A stretch of 24,267 bases of DNA from JBCFBK01 sp050173895. GTDB taxonomy: Bacteria; Bacteroidota; Bacteroidia; Bacteroidales; Prolixibacteraceae. A model generated the notes under the pieces. That model was not told where the DNA came from. It was given only the letters and a program-made list of their open reading frames with translations, and ran no database searches. Position numbers and translations under genes: made by a program. Of this stretch, positions 24,054 through 24,267 are shown piece by piece (position 1 is the stretch's first letter; each line of letters opens with the position of its first letter). The stretch spans positions 1 through 24,267 of the forward strand of contig JBFXKJ010000036.1 in assembly GCA_050173895.1 (NCBI GenBank). Direction: 5' to 3'.

Positions 24054-24225
24054 TGAGTTGTCTTTTTAGCTGATCTTTAGCTGGTCTGCGTTTTTAACGG
24101 CATAGCCGTCTAATTCGCTTATTTCGGAGCTAAATGTCTGATTTAATATAGATTTTAATAATTCTAAATTACAGTTTTTCTTTTAAATTGTTATCTTCAG
24201 ATAGCAGAATTTATAGATTCCTGCA

Positions 24226-24233
24226 TACTTTTG
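24226..24233 (+). promoter_or_regulatory. Possible Bacteroidota -7 promoter box at the right edge
   Basis: TACTTTTG fits TAnnTTTG exactly, and an ATG (24251) opening M-E-N-L-I follows within 20 bases before the window ends. No TTTG -33 box is evident at the usual distance. It probably belongs to a plus-strand gene beyond the window. Confidence 0.4.
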
Positions 24234-24267
24234 TTTGCAATAACACCGCGATGGAGAATCTGATTCA

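Overview
The window looks like a chromosomal segment from a Bacteroidota (probably Bacteroidales) genome. The reasons are a single-ORF IS66 element, an IS21 element with several terminal repeats, a DUF4402 remnant, a large AAA-ATPase-like/PD-(D/E)XK gene, and promoter-like TAnnTTTG boxes where Shine-Dalgarno sequences are mostly weak. No species can be named from the sequence alone.

Layout. Positions 1-116 hold the start of a response regulator that runs off the left edge. Positions 180-7465 are nested mobile DNA. A complete-looking IS66 (180-1990) abuts an IS21 remnant (1991-7465) that has lost istB. The istA gene of that IS21 is split by a three-recombinase RIT element (2800-6267) inserted just before the codons for its catalytic glutamate. 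The outer IS21 end lies in the 5' end of a higA antitoxin and appears to supply its start codon. Positions 7738-8016 are a broken DUF4402 gene. Positions 8182-10443 are three ATGA-overlapped genes: a small antitoxin-like gene, a PemK/MazF-type toxin, and an AAA-ATPase/PD-(D/E)XK gene broken by one missing base.

Positions 10574-22334 are one tight minus-strand operon for a cellulose-like exopolysaccharide synthase. In transcription order it encodes an ExeA/GspA-type ATPase, a giant SH3b-TPR-beta-barrel exporter (BcsC-like), a small disordered protein, a BcsQ/MinD ATPase, BcsA with a PilZ domain, BcsB, and a histidine-kinase-like protein whose phospho-acceptor His is replaced by Tyr. Positions 22335-22939 are a remnant-rich intergenic region, including the tail of a RelE-type toxin. 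Phosphoglycerate mutase (gpmA) follows on the plus strand, then a small DUF6504-like gene on the minus strand.

How the genes could work together. BcsA would polymerise a beta-glucan (or similar polymer) from a UDP-sugar and pass it through the inner membrane to BcsB. The SH3b-TPR-barrel protein would carry it across peptidoglycan and outer membrane. BcsQ and the small disordered protein would position or assemble the complex. The ExeA-like ATPase and the kinase-like protein are extra parts not found in the classical enterobacterial bcs operon, and no bcsZ cellulase is seen. This operon, and the RIT element whose joined ends would form an 80-bp perfect palindrome, are the most interesting parts of the window.
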